A stretch of DNA of 64,000 bases, taken from assembly GCA_900768685.1 (NCBI GenBank), contig CAAGDX010000024.1, positions 1 through 64,000 on the forward strand, read 5' to 3'. The DNA comes from Bacteroidales bacterium (GTDB lineage Bacteria > Bacteroidota > Bacteroidia > Bacteroidales > Muribaculaceae). The notes under the pieces are model-generated. The model was not told the DNA's origin. It made no database searches and saw only the letters and a program-made list of their open reading frames with translations. The position numbers and the translations under genes were made by a program. This document shows, piece after piece, positions 51,801 through 60,088 of the stretch. The first letter of the stretch is position 1, and the number at the start of each line of letters is the position of its first letter.

Positions 51801-52811
51801 TTATAGTGCTATTAGTTCGTCGTAATTAAAATCTTTATTTGCCGTCTGCCCTATCACAGAATCCCATTGCATGGGTGAAATACCGTTTCCGGGGCGTTTC
51901 ACGGTGATGTTTTCTTCCGTAAATATTTCTCCTTTGCGGATATCTCTCGCAGCAACAATGCTTTTGCGTGCCACCACGATATTCGGTCGTTCGGAATCAG
52001 AAACCGTCTTTTCCTCAGAGCCTAAAGACTGCTCGATGTTGCGTATTGCAGATACCATTGCAGCAAGTTCTTGCGGGTTCAGTGATGCTTTATGGTCCGG
52101 TCCGGGAAGCGACTTATCAAGGGTGAAATGTTTCTCAATAATTTGTGCTCCAAGAGCCACTGCAGCCGTGGGGACCTCTATTCCCACCGTATGGTCGCTA
52201 TATCCTACAAGTCCTTCCGGGTTTATTTTTCTGAGAGTGTCCATTGCTTTCAAGTTCACATCGCAGAAAGGCGTTGGATACTGCGTGTTGCAATGCAAGA
52301 GTGAAATATGTCGTGCTTCAATTCCGCCGGCTATGAGGATTTCACAAGCATCTTTAATCTCCTGTGGAGTGGACATTCCCGTGGAAAGAATCACTTTGCC
52401 GCCCTTTGATGCAATCTTGCGGAGATAAGGCAAATTTGTGATTTCGCCGGAAGGAATTTTCCAATAATCCATTTTCATATCAGCCAGAGTATCAATGGAA
52501 ACCAGGTCAAAAGGAGTGCTCATAAAGCCTATGCCCTCTTCGCGGCAGAGTGCTGCGAGTTTCACATAGTCGCTCAGCGGAAGATGAATCTTTTTGCACA
52601 TTTCAAGTTGAGATTCACCGGCTCCGGTAGTTTCCTTTTGGTATTCAGCCTTGGGTGCGATGGAAGAAATAACGAGTTCCGGCACTGCAGTTTGAAATTT
52701 CACATAGTCTGCTCCGGCAAGTTTTGCTACTTTCACCATTTCGCAAGCACGGTTGAAATCACCATTGTGGTTTACTCCTGCTTCTGCTATTATGATTGTT
52801 TTATTTGTCAT
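51801..52811 (-). CDS. neuB: N-acetylneuraminate/legionaminate synthase family protein (NeuB)
   Basis: 336 residues. It condenses phosphoenolpyruvate with an N-acyl hexosamine to give a nine-carbon sialic-type acid. NeuB barrel (1-270): IIAEAGVNHNGDFNRACEMVKVAKLAGADYVKFQT, FMSTPFDLVSIDTL, IPSGEITNLPYLRKIA, VGYSDHTVGIEVPTAAVALGAQIIEKHFTLD. The C-terminal SAF domain (about 280-335) is RSIVAARDIRKGE-like. With a LegB-type dehydratase upstream, legionaminic acid is the likelier product than Neu5Ac. Part of the wzi-lipoprotein-legB-ATP-grasp-neuB operon. Confidence 0.92.
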   Translation of the reverse strand: MTNKTIIIAEAGVNHNGDFNRACEMVKVAKLAGADYVKFQTAVPELVISSIAPKAEYQKETTGAGESQLEMCKKIHLPLSDYVKLAALCREEGIGFMSTPFDLVSIDTLADMKMDYWKIPSGEITNLPYLRKIASKGGKVILSTGMSTPQEIKDACEILIAGGIEARHISLLHCNTQYPTPFCDVNLKAMDTLRKINPEGLVGYSDHTVGIEVPTAAVALGAQIIEKHFTLDKSLPGPDHKASLNPQELAAMVSAIRNIEQSLGSEEKTVSDSERPNIVVARKSIVAARDIRKGEIFTEENITVKRPGNGISPMQWDSVIGQTANKDFNYDELIAL

Positions 52812-52953
52812 TTTATGCTGTTTTATATGTTAGACGTGATACCTTTTTAAAAGGTTGCTCAAAATACATCAATTTAACTTTCATTAACATTTTCGGATAA
52901 CATTCAAAAAATGCTTTTTATTGCAAAAAATTGCTATAAATGCAAAGAAAGAC
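52812..52953 (-). other. AT-rich spacer before neuB
   Basis: 142 bases separate neuB from the ATP-grasp gene, much more than elsewhere in this operon. It has no ORF and no clean promoter; an internal promoter or removal of a gene are both possible. Confidence 0.3.
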
Positions 52954-53913
52954 CTATCTCAACAACTTCCCTTTATGGAAAGTAACTTCCTGCTGATAAC
53001 GACTTATTTCCAAGTCTATCAACCAGTTAGTACACGGTTCCGGCTTTTGTCCGAGTGCTTCCTGAAGAATATATCCGGGCATATTTGCACCGGCATGAAT
53101 GGAGCAGACAACGCCGCCGCCAAGTCTCGGGTTTATTTCCATAAGTAATACTCTTCCGGAATCCAAATCTCTTATAAATTGCAACGTTACTGCACCTCGG
53201 AGATTAAGTGCAGCTAGTGTTTGACGTGAAAGTTCCACAATTTCCGGAGAGTCTATGGTAATGGTTCGTGAAACTTCTCCGCCTATGACAGCAATTCTGA
53301 GTCGCGGCACTGTTGCTATTATTTCACCGTCTGCAGCCACATAGCAATCAACGGTAATTTCCTCTCTCCGTGATATATATTCCTGGAGGAGATAGTCGTC
53401 AGCCTTATCTGCAATTTCCGCTAATTGCTCCTCGCTGTCTATCACTAAAATTCCCTGTGAGGCAGAACCGAAACGCGGCTTTGCTATAAGAGGGAATAAG
53501 TGATTTTCAAGAGAATAAGTGGCAGGAATAGGCAATCCCGCTTTTTCAAAAATTTCAGCAGCCACAACCTTGTCAAACATTCCTTCCACACTTTCAAGCG
53601 AGCCAAGAGGAGCAAAAATGCCACCATAAAGGTCACGATATTTTGCCACAACGCCTATTGCCGGGTCTATGAAAGGAATCATAATATTTATGCCCTTTTC
53701 TAAGGTAAATTTGTGCAAATCCTCAAGCAAAAGAGGGTCGTCACATCGCCTGCCGACAGCAATCTCAGCCACCTCCGCTATAGGTACAACAGGCTGCAAT
53801 TCCCAGGAATACAAATCAAGTTCCAAACCCATTTTTTTCGCCTCCGCAAGAAACATTCTTGCTATGGAAACACGTTTTGCACCGCCGTGCATCAGTATGC
53901 TGAGTTTTGGCAT
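52954..53913 (-). CDS. ATP-grasp ligase in a nonulosonic-acid cluster
   Basis: 319 residues, similar in plan to the carbamoyl-phosphate-synthase-like ATP-grasp proteins. Pre-ATP-grasp Rossmann part (1-100: LSILMHGGAKRVSIARMFLAEAKKMGLELDLYSWE), then LFPLIAKPRFGSASQGI (ATP-binding Lys and glycine loop), DDYLLQEYISRREEITVDCYV, and the metal-binding VLLMEINPRLGGGVVCSIHAG (E-x-N-P-R). The amino acid or sugar it ligates is unknown. Its place between legB and neuB suggests it modifies the sugar or amino group, or acts on a linked precursor. Confidence 0.85.
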   Translation of the reverse strand: MPKLSILMHGGAKRVSIARMFLAEAKKMGLELDLYSWELQPVVPIAEVAEIAVGRRCDDPLLLEDLHKFTLEKGINIMIPFIDPAIGVVAKYRDLYGGIFAPLGSLESVEGMFDKVVAAEIFEKAGLPIPATYSLENHLFPLIAKPRFGSASQGILVIDSEEQLAEIADKADDYLLQEYISRREEITVDCYVAADGEIIATVPRLRIAVIGGEVSRTITIDSPEIVELSRQTLAALNLRGAVTLQFIRDLDSGRVLLMEINPRLGGGVVCSIHAGANMPGYILQEALGQKPEPCTNWLIDLEISRYQQEVTFHKGKLLR

Positions 53914-53931
53914 ATTGCTGAAATATTATGT

Positions 53932-54912
53932 TTATCTGTTATAAATATCCGTTTTGTACTTGGCAAGATTTTCCTTGCGGGTAAACCATTCTATAGTTTC
54001 TGCAAGTCCCTGTTCAAGAGTGTATTGCGGACGCCAATCCGTGAGACTTGTGATAAGACTGTTGTCACCGCAGAGGCGGAAGACCTCAGATTTTGAAGGA
54101 CGAAGACGCTCTTTATCTACAACGTATTCCACGTCAACACCCATAAGCCTTGCAATAGTTTCCAAGGTCTCTTTCATAGTCACTTCCTTACCTGTGGCAA
54201 TGTTTATTTCCTGTCCTTCCACATTTTCCGCTTTGCCCAAAGCGATAAATCCGCGGCAAGTATCTTTCACAAAGTTGAAATCGCGAGTAGGACTTAAGTC
54301 GCCCACTTTTATGCTGCGTTTTCCTGCTGCAATCTGAGTGATGATAGTGGGAATAATGGCTCTGGCACTCTGGCGAGGACCGAAAGTGTTAAACGGACGA
54401 GCTATCACAACAGGGAGATTAAACGCATTGTAAAAACTCTTGGCAATGGCATCCGCACCGATTTTAGTGGCAGAATACGGCGACTGCGGCTGGCGGGGAT
54501 GTTTTTCATCAATAGGCACATACTGTGCTGTGCCGTAAACTTCTGATGTAGAAGTCACTATAAGCCTTCTTACACCGCAATCCATAGCTGCTTGGCACAT
54601 ATTCAGAGTGCCTTTTATGTTTGTATCCACATAACTTTCCGGTGCAACGTAGCTATATGGAATAGCTATCAATGCCGCCAGGTGGAAAACGGTGTCACAA
54701 CCTTTTGAGATGTGACGACAAAAAGCGGAATCACGAACATCACCGCATACCACTTCCAAGTTCGGATGATTGTTTCCTTCAAGCCAACCCCAGTTGTTAA
54801 AAGAATTGTACTGTGACAGTGCCCTCACCTCAAAGCCTTCTTGGAGAAGGATTTCCGTAAGATGTGAGCCTATAAAGCCATCAGCTCCGGTTACGAGAAT
54901 TTTACCTTTCAT
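53932..54912 (-). CDS. legB: NAD-dependent UDP-GlcNAc-type 4,6-dehydratase (LegB-like)
   Basis: 326 residues, extended SDR. Rossmann GADGFIGSHLTEILL, then YNSFNNWGWLEG, FHLAALIAIPYSYVAPESYVDTNIKGTLN, catalytic TSTSEVYGTAQ and YSATK, RPFNTFGPRQSARAIIPTIITQI, and GDLSPTRDFNFVKDT. The YNSFNNWGWL and AIPYSYxxPESYVDTN segments are those I know from LegB, which starts legionaminic-acid synthesis. The aminotransferase (LegC) and later enzymes expected for that pathway are not in the window. Confidence 0.85.
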   Translation of the reverse strand: MKGKILVTGADGFIGSHLTEILLQEGFEVRALSQYNSFNNWGWLEGNNHPNLEVVCGDVRDSAFCRHISKGCDTVFHLAALIAIPYSYVAPESYVDTNIKGTLNMCQAAMDCGVRRLIVTSTSEVYGTAQYVPIDEKHPRQPQSPYSATKIGADAIAKSFYNAFNLPVVIARPFNTFGPRQSARAIIPTIITQIAAGKRSIKVGDLSPTRDFNFVKDTCRGFIALGKAENVEGQEINIATGKEVTMKETLETIARLMGVDVEYVVDKERLRPSKSEVFRLCGDNSLITSLTDWRPQYTLEQGLAETIEWFTRKENLAKYKTDIYNR

Positions 54913-54913
54913 T

Positions 54914-55363
54914 TTATCCCCATTTCTTAAATGTATAGACGTATGTCACACCTTCCTCACTGCGATATTTCAGCACCATCTTGGAAGACGGACGTTTCAC
55001 AATCTCAAGTGGAATAACACCTGTTGCCGGCAAGTGCATACCGTCAAGTGTTGAATATTTTTTTGATGCCTCGGGATTGTTATCATCAGAATAGATGTAT
55101 GTCAGTTCCAGTGTGCCGGACTTTTCCTTCCATGTACCTGTGCAAGTTCCGGTATTATTGTAGTACCTTATCATTTGCACTACTCCCGTTTGGAATTTCC
55201 AGAATACGTTTCCTTCGTAAGCCGGGTCTTCCTCACCATCAATAGTGAGAGAGGTAAGTTTCCACATTCCGTACCACGGACCTATGTCACCATTATTCTG
55301 GCATGACGGAAGAAAAGCGATAGAGAAAATTGTAAGCAGAGAATATATAATTAGTCGTTTCAT
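54914..55363 (-). CDS. Lipocalin-like lipoprotein
   Basis: 149 residues. Lipoprotein signal with the lipobox FLPSC (Cys about 21). The mature part begins with GPWYGMWKLTSLTIDGE, the opening strand of lipocalin-like small proteins (W-x-L), and is all beta (YYNNTGTCTGTWKEKSGTLELTYIY ... MVLKYRSEEGVTYVYTFKKW). Ligand unknown. It overlaps none but lies within 2 and 12 bases of its neighbours, so it is part of the operon. Confidence 0.75.
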   Translation of the reverse strand: MKRLIIYSLLTIFSIAFLPSCQNNGDIGPWYGMWKLTSLTIDGEEDPAYEGNVFWKFQTGVVQMIRYYNNTGTCTGTWKEKSGTLELTYIYSDDNNPEASKKYSTLDGMHLPATGVIPLEIVKRPSSKMVLKYRSEEGVTYVYTFKKWG

Positions 55364-55375
55364 CTTTTTTCCAAA

Positions 55376-56902
55376 TTAGAAGTTAAACAAGCCTTGATAT
55401 GAAACAGTAACTGCTCCTGCAACGTTATCACCGTAAAGGTCACCGAAGTCTGCTGCAAATTCGCCTTTAATACTCAAGCCTTTTACGGACTTGAGTTTAT
55501 ATGTTGCTTCCACCATAAAGGAGGTTCCCTCAATAGGCGTCAAATGCGGTGCGGAATATGTTCCCCAAGATTTTCTCCAGATGCCGAGAACTCTATAGTT
55601 AAAGCCTTCAAACGGGTCGCCTGTGATACCCACATGGTAACCTCTTACACGTGTTTCATTAAAAGAAACAGAACCGTCAAGATTGCGGATAGGTTCTTTA
55701 TTAAACGGCGTACCCATAGACATTCCATAGTAGCAATAAGAATTGTAAAAAACGTTGTTATAATAGTTATCGCCACCTGTAGCCTGATACTGGCTCAATG
55801 TTGTGCCCACCTCATCTTCAGGGTCCCAGTGCATAGGTCCGGACTGGTTTGTGAGCTGTATAAATTCCAATACCGCACCGGAAACAATTCCCGGCTTTGG
55901 TGCAACATATTCAAGTCCCCAAAGACCGTCCCAGCCGTTCAGTTTTCCCATACTGGAACCATCTTCCCACACATTTTCCACGTATGCTTTAACCTGTGTG
56001 TTATCTTTGAATCTATATCTTAAACTGATATCCCAACTGCCCAAATGTTGTCCTTGGATATATCCTTCCACGCCACTGATACGCGGAATCATCGCCTGCC
56101 AGAAAGCATCAAGGTCTTCTTTATTATTTACTGTTTTAACTAATTTTCCGCCCTGATAGTAATATGTATCACCGCCGAAAAGGCACACAGACTGTGCACC
56201 GAATGTTGCAGAAAACGGATTAGACGTTTTTGTGCGGAAATACATTCTTTTGTAGTGATAGACACCATTTACGTTGTAGTGACCATTGTAATGGTTGAAA
56301 TGGTTTTCATACCATTTTTTGTCTTGTGGCAAACCATACGTAAACTCGCCCTGAATCTGGAGGAAATGTTTGGTCCATGGAATATCTTGAAAATCCACAA
56401 AACCGGCACGAATCTGAGGAACACTTCTGGAGTTGCCACTCTGGATAAGGTCACCGGAAGAAAGTGAATAGTTCACCAGAATATTATGGCGGTCTTTAAC
56501 TCCGGCACTCAGAAACAAACTGCGATACTTAACCTCTGCATAAAGCTGCTGAAGCCATATTGCAGCAGGACGCTCATCTGCACTGAAAGATACTGTTTCC
56601 TTGCCGTTATACTGTGTTAGGCTATAGTGCGTTTTGGAAGCGGCACCGGTGACGACTTCCGCACCATAGCTCCAGCTCCACTTCTTAGTCATATCAAAAT
56701 CTCTCTTAAAGCCAAGGTCAAACTGTGCATTTTTTGTCTGCGACAGTTTGCCGTAGCGGTTTGCAGTCATATAGTATGGCGCCAAATCGCCGTCACCAAT
56801 ACCAAACAGTGCTTCTGCCTTATATTCAACAGGCTCGGTTGCCATTGCTACACCGAACACAGCCACTAATACAGAGCATAAAAAATAACGAAGTTTATAC
56901 AT
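55376..56902 (-). CDS. wzi: Wzi-family capsule assembly outer-membrane protein
   Basis: 508 residues. Signal peptide (1-21, VLVAVFGVAMA). The rest is an outer-membrane beta barrel with many amphipathic strands, e.g. YGKLSQTKNAQFDLGF, AIWLQQLYAEVKYRSLFLSAGVKDRHN, VPQIRAGFVDFQDIPWTKHFLQIQGEFTYG. The R-A-G-x-x-D-F-x-x-I-P segment and LRYRFKDNTQVKAYVENVWEDGSS are as in Wzi, which anchors capsule or other surface polysaccharide. First gene of the operon, consistent with export of a nonulosonic-acid-containing glycan. Confidence 0.85.
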   Translation of the reverse strand: MYKLRYFLCSVLVAVFGVAMATEPVEYKAEALFGIGDGDLAPYYMTANRYGKLSQTKNAQFDLGFKRDFDMTKKWSWSYGAEVVTGAASKTHYSLTQYNGKETVSFSADERPAAIWLQQLYAEVKYRSLFLSAGVKDRHNILVNYSLSSGDLIQSGNSRSVPQIRAGFVDFQDIPWTKHFLQIQGEFTYGLPQDKKWYENHFNHYNGHYNVNGVYHYKRMYFRTKTSNPFSATFGAQSVCLFGGDTYYYQGGKLVKTVNNKEDLDAFWQAMIPRISGVEGYIQGQHLGSWDISLRYRFKDNTQVKAYVENVWEDGSSMGKLNGWDGLWGLEYVAPKPGIVSGAVLEFIQLTNQSGPMHWDPEDEVGTTLSQYQATGGDNYYNNVFYNSYCYYGMSMGTPFNKEPIRNLDGSVSFNETRVRGYHVGITGDPFEGFNYRVLGIWRKSWGTYSAPHLTPIEGTSFMVEATYKLKSVKGLSIKGEFAADFGDLYGDNVAGAVTVSYQGLFNF

Positions 56903-56928
56903 TTAATATTTTTTTTTGATTTAGGTTG

Positions 56929-56959
56929 CAAATTTACTCACAATAAGCGAAATTGCCAA
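56929..56959 (-). promoter_or_regulatory. Promoter of the wzi-neuB operon
   Basis: On the minus strand TTG (56959-56957), 20-base spacer, TAAATTTG (56936-56929), followed by CA. The start codon is 27 bases downstream. Divergent from the patatin promoter. Confidence 0.65.
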
Positions 56960-56974
56960 GAAAATCACAAGTTG

Positions 56975-57006
56975 TTGCATAAAAACGAGGAAAATTTGTA
57001 CCTTTG
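56975..57006 (+). promoter_or_regulatory. Promoter of the patatin-like phospholipase gene
   Basis: TTG at 56975-56977, 21-base spacer, TACCTTTG at 56999-57006. It excludes the in-frame TTG at 56972 as a start and supports the ATG at 57020. Confidence 0.65.
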
Positions 57007-57019
57007 TTGCAAAAAAACA

Positions 57020-57868
57020 ATGACAAAGAAGGGGCTGATACTTGAGGGCGGTGCTATGCGAGGACTTTTCACCGCCGGCATTTTGGACGTGATGATGGAA
57101 AACGAATTGCGTCCGGACGGCATTGTGGGAGTCTCTGCAGGTGCTTGCTTCGGGTGCAACGTCAAGTCACATCAAGTAGGTCGTGCCATTCGTTACAACA
57201 AACGTTTTGCCCGCGACAGCAGATACTGCTCACTCTCATCACTTCTCAAATCCGGTGACATTTTTAATGCTGAATTTGCATACCATACTGTCCCTACCCT
57301 TTACGACCCTTTTGACAATGAAACCTTTGAGACTGACCCGATGGAATATCACATTGTCTGCACAGACGTCCTAACAGGAAAAGCCGTCTATAAAAACTGC
57401 AAACAGGGCGGACAAAACTTTTTTGATTGGGTAAGAGCATCTGCCTCTATGCCCGTTGTCTCAAACGTTGTGGAAATAGACGGATACAAACTTCTTGATG
57501 GTGGAATGGCAGATTCTATCCCTCTGCAATACTTTGAAAGTCAAGGTTATAATAAAAATGTGGTAATTCTCACTCAGCCGGAAGGATACATAAAAAAAGC
57601 TTCAAAGGCAATGCCGCTCATCCGTTTGGCTCTGCGTAAATATCCGGCAGTGGTGGAGGCAATGAAAAACCGCCACATTATGTACAACAATCAGCTCAAA
57701 TACGTCAAAGAAGCTGAAAACCGCGGTGAAATCCTCGTTATCCGTCCCGAAAAACCTATACCCATCGGTCACATCTGCCACAACCCGGAGCAAATGCAAG
57801 CCGCCTACGATATGGGACGAGAGCACGGAGAAAAACACCTTGAAAAAATTCGCAATTTTTGGAAATAA
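57020..57868 (+). CDS. Patatin-like phospholipase
   Basis: 282 residues from the ATG at 57020. The oxyanion loop is GLILEGGAMRGLFTAG, the nucleophile Ser lies in GIVGVSAGACFG (G-x-S-x-G) and the catalytic Asp in KLLDGGMADSIPLQYF. Cytoplasmic single-domain form, no signal peptide, similar in size to YjjU/RssA relatives. Substrate not predictable. Monocistronic. Confidence 0.93.
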   Translation: MTKKGLILEGGAMRGLFTAGILDVMMENELRPDGIVGVSAGACFGCNVKSHQVGRAIRYNKRFARDSRYCSLSSLLKSGDIFNAEFAYHTVPTLYDPFDNETFETDPMEYHIVCTDVLTGKAVYKNCKQGGQNFFDWVRASASMPVVSNVVEIDGYKLLDGGMADSIPLQYFESQGYNKNVVILTQPEGYIKKASKAMPLIRLALRKYPAVVEAMKNRHIMYNNQLKYVKEAENRGEILVIRPEKPIPIGHICHNPEQMQAAYDMGREHGEKHLEKIRNFWK

Positions 57869-58006
57869 ACAACAAAAAATTGTTCTGAAAGCCGTGGAAA
57901 TCTATCTAAAAAATGGAGATTTCCACACAGTTCAGAACATTCCATGAATAGGAACAAAAGAAAAATGCCTCAAAATGCATTGATTCTGAGACATTTACCA
58001 TTTGTG

Positions 58007-58079
58007 TAGCGAATTCGGGATTCGAACCCGAGTTTCCGCCGTGAGAGGGCGGCGTGCTAGGCCTCTACACTAAATCGCC
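58007..58079 (-). tRNA. tRNA-Glu (anticodon CTC)
   Basis: Minus-strand cloverleaf: acceptor 5' arm GGCGATT, D arm GTGTAGAGGCCTAGCAC, anticodon stem CCGCC/GGCGG with loop CTCTCAC (anticodon CUC), T arm TCGGG-TTCGAAT-CCCGA, 3' arm ATTCGCT with discriminator A. The acceptor has one G-U pair and one U-U mismatch (position 6-67). CCA is not encoded. Confidence 0.92.
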
Positions 58080-58140
58080 TTGCTTAACTTTTTTCCTTTT
58101 CAAGCATCGGGAAGAAACTATTCTCGCTCCTTTGCCTTTG

Positions 58141-58214
58141 TCGGGGTGAGCAGACTCGAACTGCCGACCTCGCGCCCCCCAGACGTGTACTCTAACCAAC
58201 TGAGCTACACCCCG
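58141..58214 (-). tRNA. tRNA-Pro (anticodon GGG)
   Basis: Minus-strand cloverleaf: acceptor CGGGGTG/CACCCCG (7 perfect pairs), D arm GCTCAGTTGGTTAGAGT, anticodon loop CTGGGGG (anticodon GGG), T arm GGCAG-TTCGAGT-CTGCT, discriminator A. The anticodon stem has one A-C mismatch. It lies 61 bases upstream of tRNA-Glu in the same direction, so the two are probably co-transcribed. Confidence 0.92.
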
Positions 58215-58385
58215 AACTTTGAAAGCGGTGCAAAGGTATTGCTTTTTTTTCATCTTTCAAGCATTTAGAATAAATTTTAACGGATTTTAACAGTAAAATT
58301 CCCCTTTTCATGCGTCTAAAAAATAAACAGTATATGATTAAAATTTTTTATGATTTACAAAGCACATAGATTGCGAATAAATTCT

Positions 58386-58393
58386 TACTTTTG
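58386..58393 (+). promoter_or_regulatory. -7 element for nrnA
   Basis: TACTTTTG fits TAnnTTTG and is followed by CA. It covers the in-frame TTG at 58391 and so supports the ATG at 58412. Confidence 0.6.
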
Positions 58394-58411
58394 CATCTTA
58401 AAACGTACGCA

Positions 58412-59446
58412 ATGCTAAATCCGATTATAGAAACAAGTAAAATATCCGAACTGAAGAAGTATTTGTCCGGTGCCGAGAAAATAGTGATTACCACTCACAC
58501 CGCACCTGACGGTGATGCCCTCGGTTCTTCGCTGGCAATGTCTCACCTCCTTTCACACTTCGGGAAGAGAGTACACGTGGTAACACCCGACGTGCCGCCT
58601 GAAACGCTTTCTTTCATTCCGAGCGTAAAAGAAGTGGTTCCTTACACCAAATATACGGATTTTGCCACAAAACTCTTTGCAGAAGCGGAACTGATTCTAT
58701 GTCTGGACTTTAACAGTGCTCACAGGGTGGACAGAATGGAAAACTTACTACTGGAAGCTAAAGCGCCCAAAATTCTCATTGACCACCACATCAACCCCGA
58801 TGATTTCCCCGTTCTTGCTATCTCTCACCCGGAAATATCATCTACGTGTATGCTCCTTTTCCGCGTAATCTGCCAGTGCGGCTGGTTAAATCACATAAAC
58901 AAGACCATCGCAACCTGCATTTACACAGGTATGATGACAGACACGGGCAATTTCTCATATAATTCACAAGACCCGAACCTCTACATCGTGATTGCGGAAC
59001 TCCTCCACAGGGGCATAGACAAAGATGAACTGTACCGCAAGGCATTCAACGTAAAAAAAGAGAGTCAGTTGCGACTGAACGGCTACGCTATAGACCAAAA
59101 AATGAAAATCTATCCGGAGCACGCTGCCGCACTTATAAGTCTCACGCTTGAAGAACTTGACAAGTACAACTACGACAAGGGCGACACGGAAGGACTCGTA
59201 AACATGCCGCTTGCCATTCCAGGTGTGAAATACGTGGCTTTTATCCGTGAAGGCAAAGAATACACAAAAATCTCCATGCGAAGCGTAGGCAACATGCCCG
59301 TTAATGAGTTTTGTTCCAAACACTTCGGCGGTGGAGGACACATCAATGCTGCCGGCGGAGAATATTCCGGAAGCATTGACGATGCTATAAAAATTTACGA
59401 AGCCGCCATGCCGGACTTTGACAAATATATAAAAAACAAGAACTAA
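58412..59446 (+). CDS. nrnA: Bifunctional oligoribonuclease / pAp phosphatase (NrnA type, DHH family)
   Basis: 344 residues from the ATG at 58412. It degrades very short RNA and hydrolyses 3'-phosphoadenosine 5'-phosphate. The DHH domain has TTHTAPDGDALGSSLAMSHLL, LCLDFNSAHRVDRME and ILIDHHINPDDF. The C-terminal DHHA1 domain ends with HFGGGGHINAAGG, which binds RNA. Followed 23 bases later by the DUF4827 lipoprotein. Confidence 0.93.
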   Translation: MLNPIIETSKISELKKYLSGAEKIVITTHTAPDGDALGSSLAMSHLLSHFGKRVHVVTPDVPPETLSFIPSVKEVVPYTKYTDFATKLFAEAELILCLDFNSAHRVDRMENLLLEAKAPKILIDHHINPDDFPVLAISHPEISSTCMLLFRVICQCGWLNHINKTIATCIYTGMMTDTGNFSYNSQDPNLYIVIAELLHRGIDKDELYRKAFNVKKESQLRLNGYAIDQKMKIYPEHAAALISLTLEELDKYNYDKGDTEGLVNMPLAIPGVKYVAFIREGKEYTKISMRSVGNMPVNEFCSKHFGGGGHINAAGGEYSGSIDDAIKIYEAAMPDFDKYIKNKN

Positions 59447-59469
59447 AATTACATTTGAAATTTACCATA

Positions 59470-60048
59470 ATGAACATCACAAGAAAACTTCTATCTTTCG
59501 CAGCCGTGACTGCTACCGTTCTCGCAAGCTGGTCTTGCAGCGACTCTAAAAGTTACGCAGAACTCCTGACAGATGAAACAAAATACGTAAACGCATTCCT
59601 GGCAAATCAGGTCGTCATAAAAGACATTCCTGCCGACTCTATTTTTGAAGCAGGGACCGATGCTCCTTTCTATAGACTTGAAAGCAGCGGTAACATTTAC
59701 ATGCAAGTAATCAAGTACGGCGACCAGGGCGATGCACAAGACGACCAGCAGATATATTTCCGCTACACTCGCTACGACCTCAGCCGATACGATGCCGCTA
59801 CCGGTGAACTGCCGGAAGGAATGGGAAACAGCGAAGACCTTGAATATGAACCCACATGGTTCCGCTTCAAGAATTTCTCCCTCACATCATCGTCGCAGTA
59901 CGGTGCAGGAATCCAAATGCCACTGTATTTCCTCCCACTCGGCAGCGAAGTGAACCTTATAGTAAAGTCACAGTTCGGTATGACAAGTGAAATCTCATAC
60001 GTCACGCCATTCCTTTACAACATTAGGTACTACAAAGGAAAAATCTAA
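59470..60048 (+). CDS. DUF4827-type lipoprotein
   Basis: 192 residues from the ATG at 59470; an in-frame TTG at 59455 is less likely. Lipoprotein signal with the lipobox ASWSC-S (Cys about 23). The mature part starts with YAELLTDETKYVNAFLANQVVI and ends with beta-rich MPLYFLPLGSEVNLIVKSQFG ... VTPFLYNIRYY, similar to FKBP-type folds or DUF4827. Function unknown. It lies between nrnA and glmM. Confidence 0.8.
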   Translation: MNITRKLLSFAAVTATVLASWSCSDSKSYAELLTDETKYVNAFLANQVVIKDIPADSIFEAGTDAPFYRLESSGNIYMQVIKYGDQGDAQDDQQIYFRYTRYDLSRYDAATGELPEGMGNSEDLEYEPTWFRFKNFSLTSSSQYGAGIQMPLYFLPLGSEVNLIVKSQFGMTSEISYVTPFLYNIRYYKGKI

Positions 60049-60088
60049 CTCTTTTACGCACATATAAATCTACATTAAATCTTCTATT

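Noticed and set aside
58065..58268. ORFs of 62 codons on both strands around 58.1-58.25 kb
   Set aside because: They overlap the tRNA-Pro and tRNA-Glu genes and encode translated tRNA sequence.
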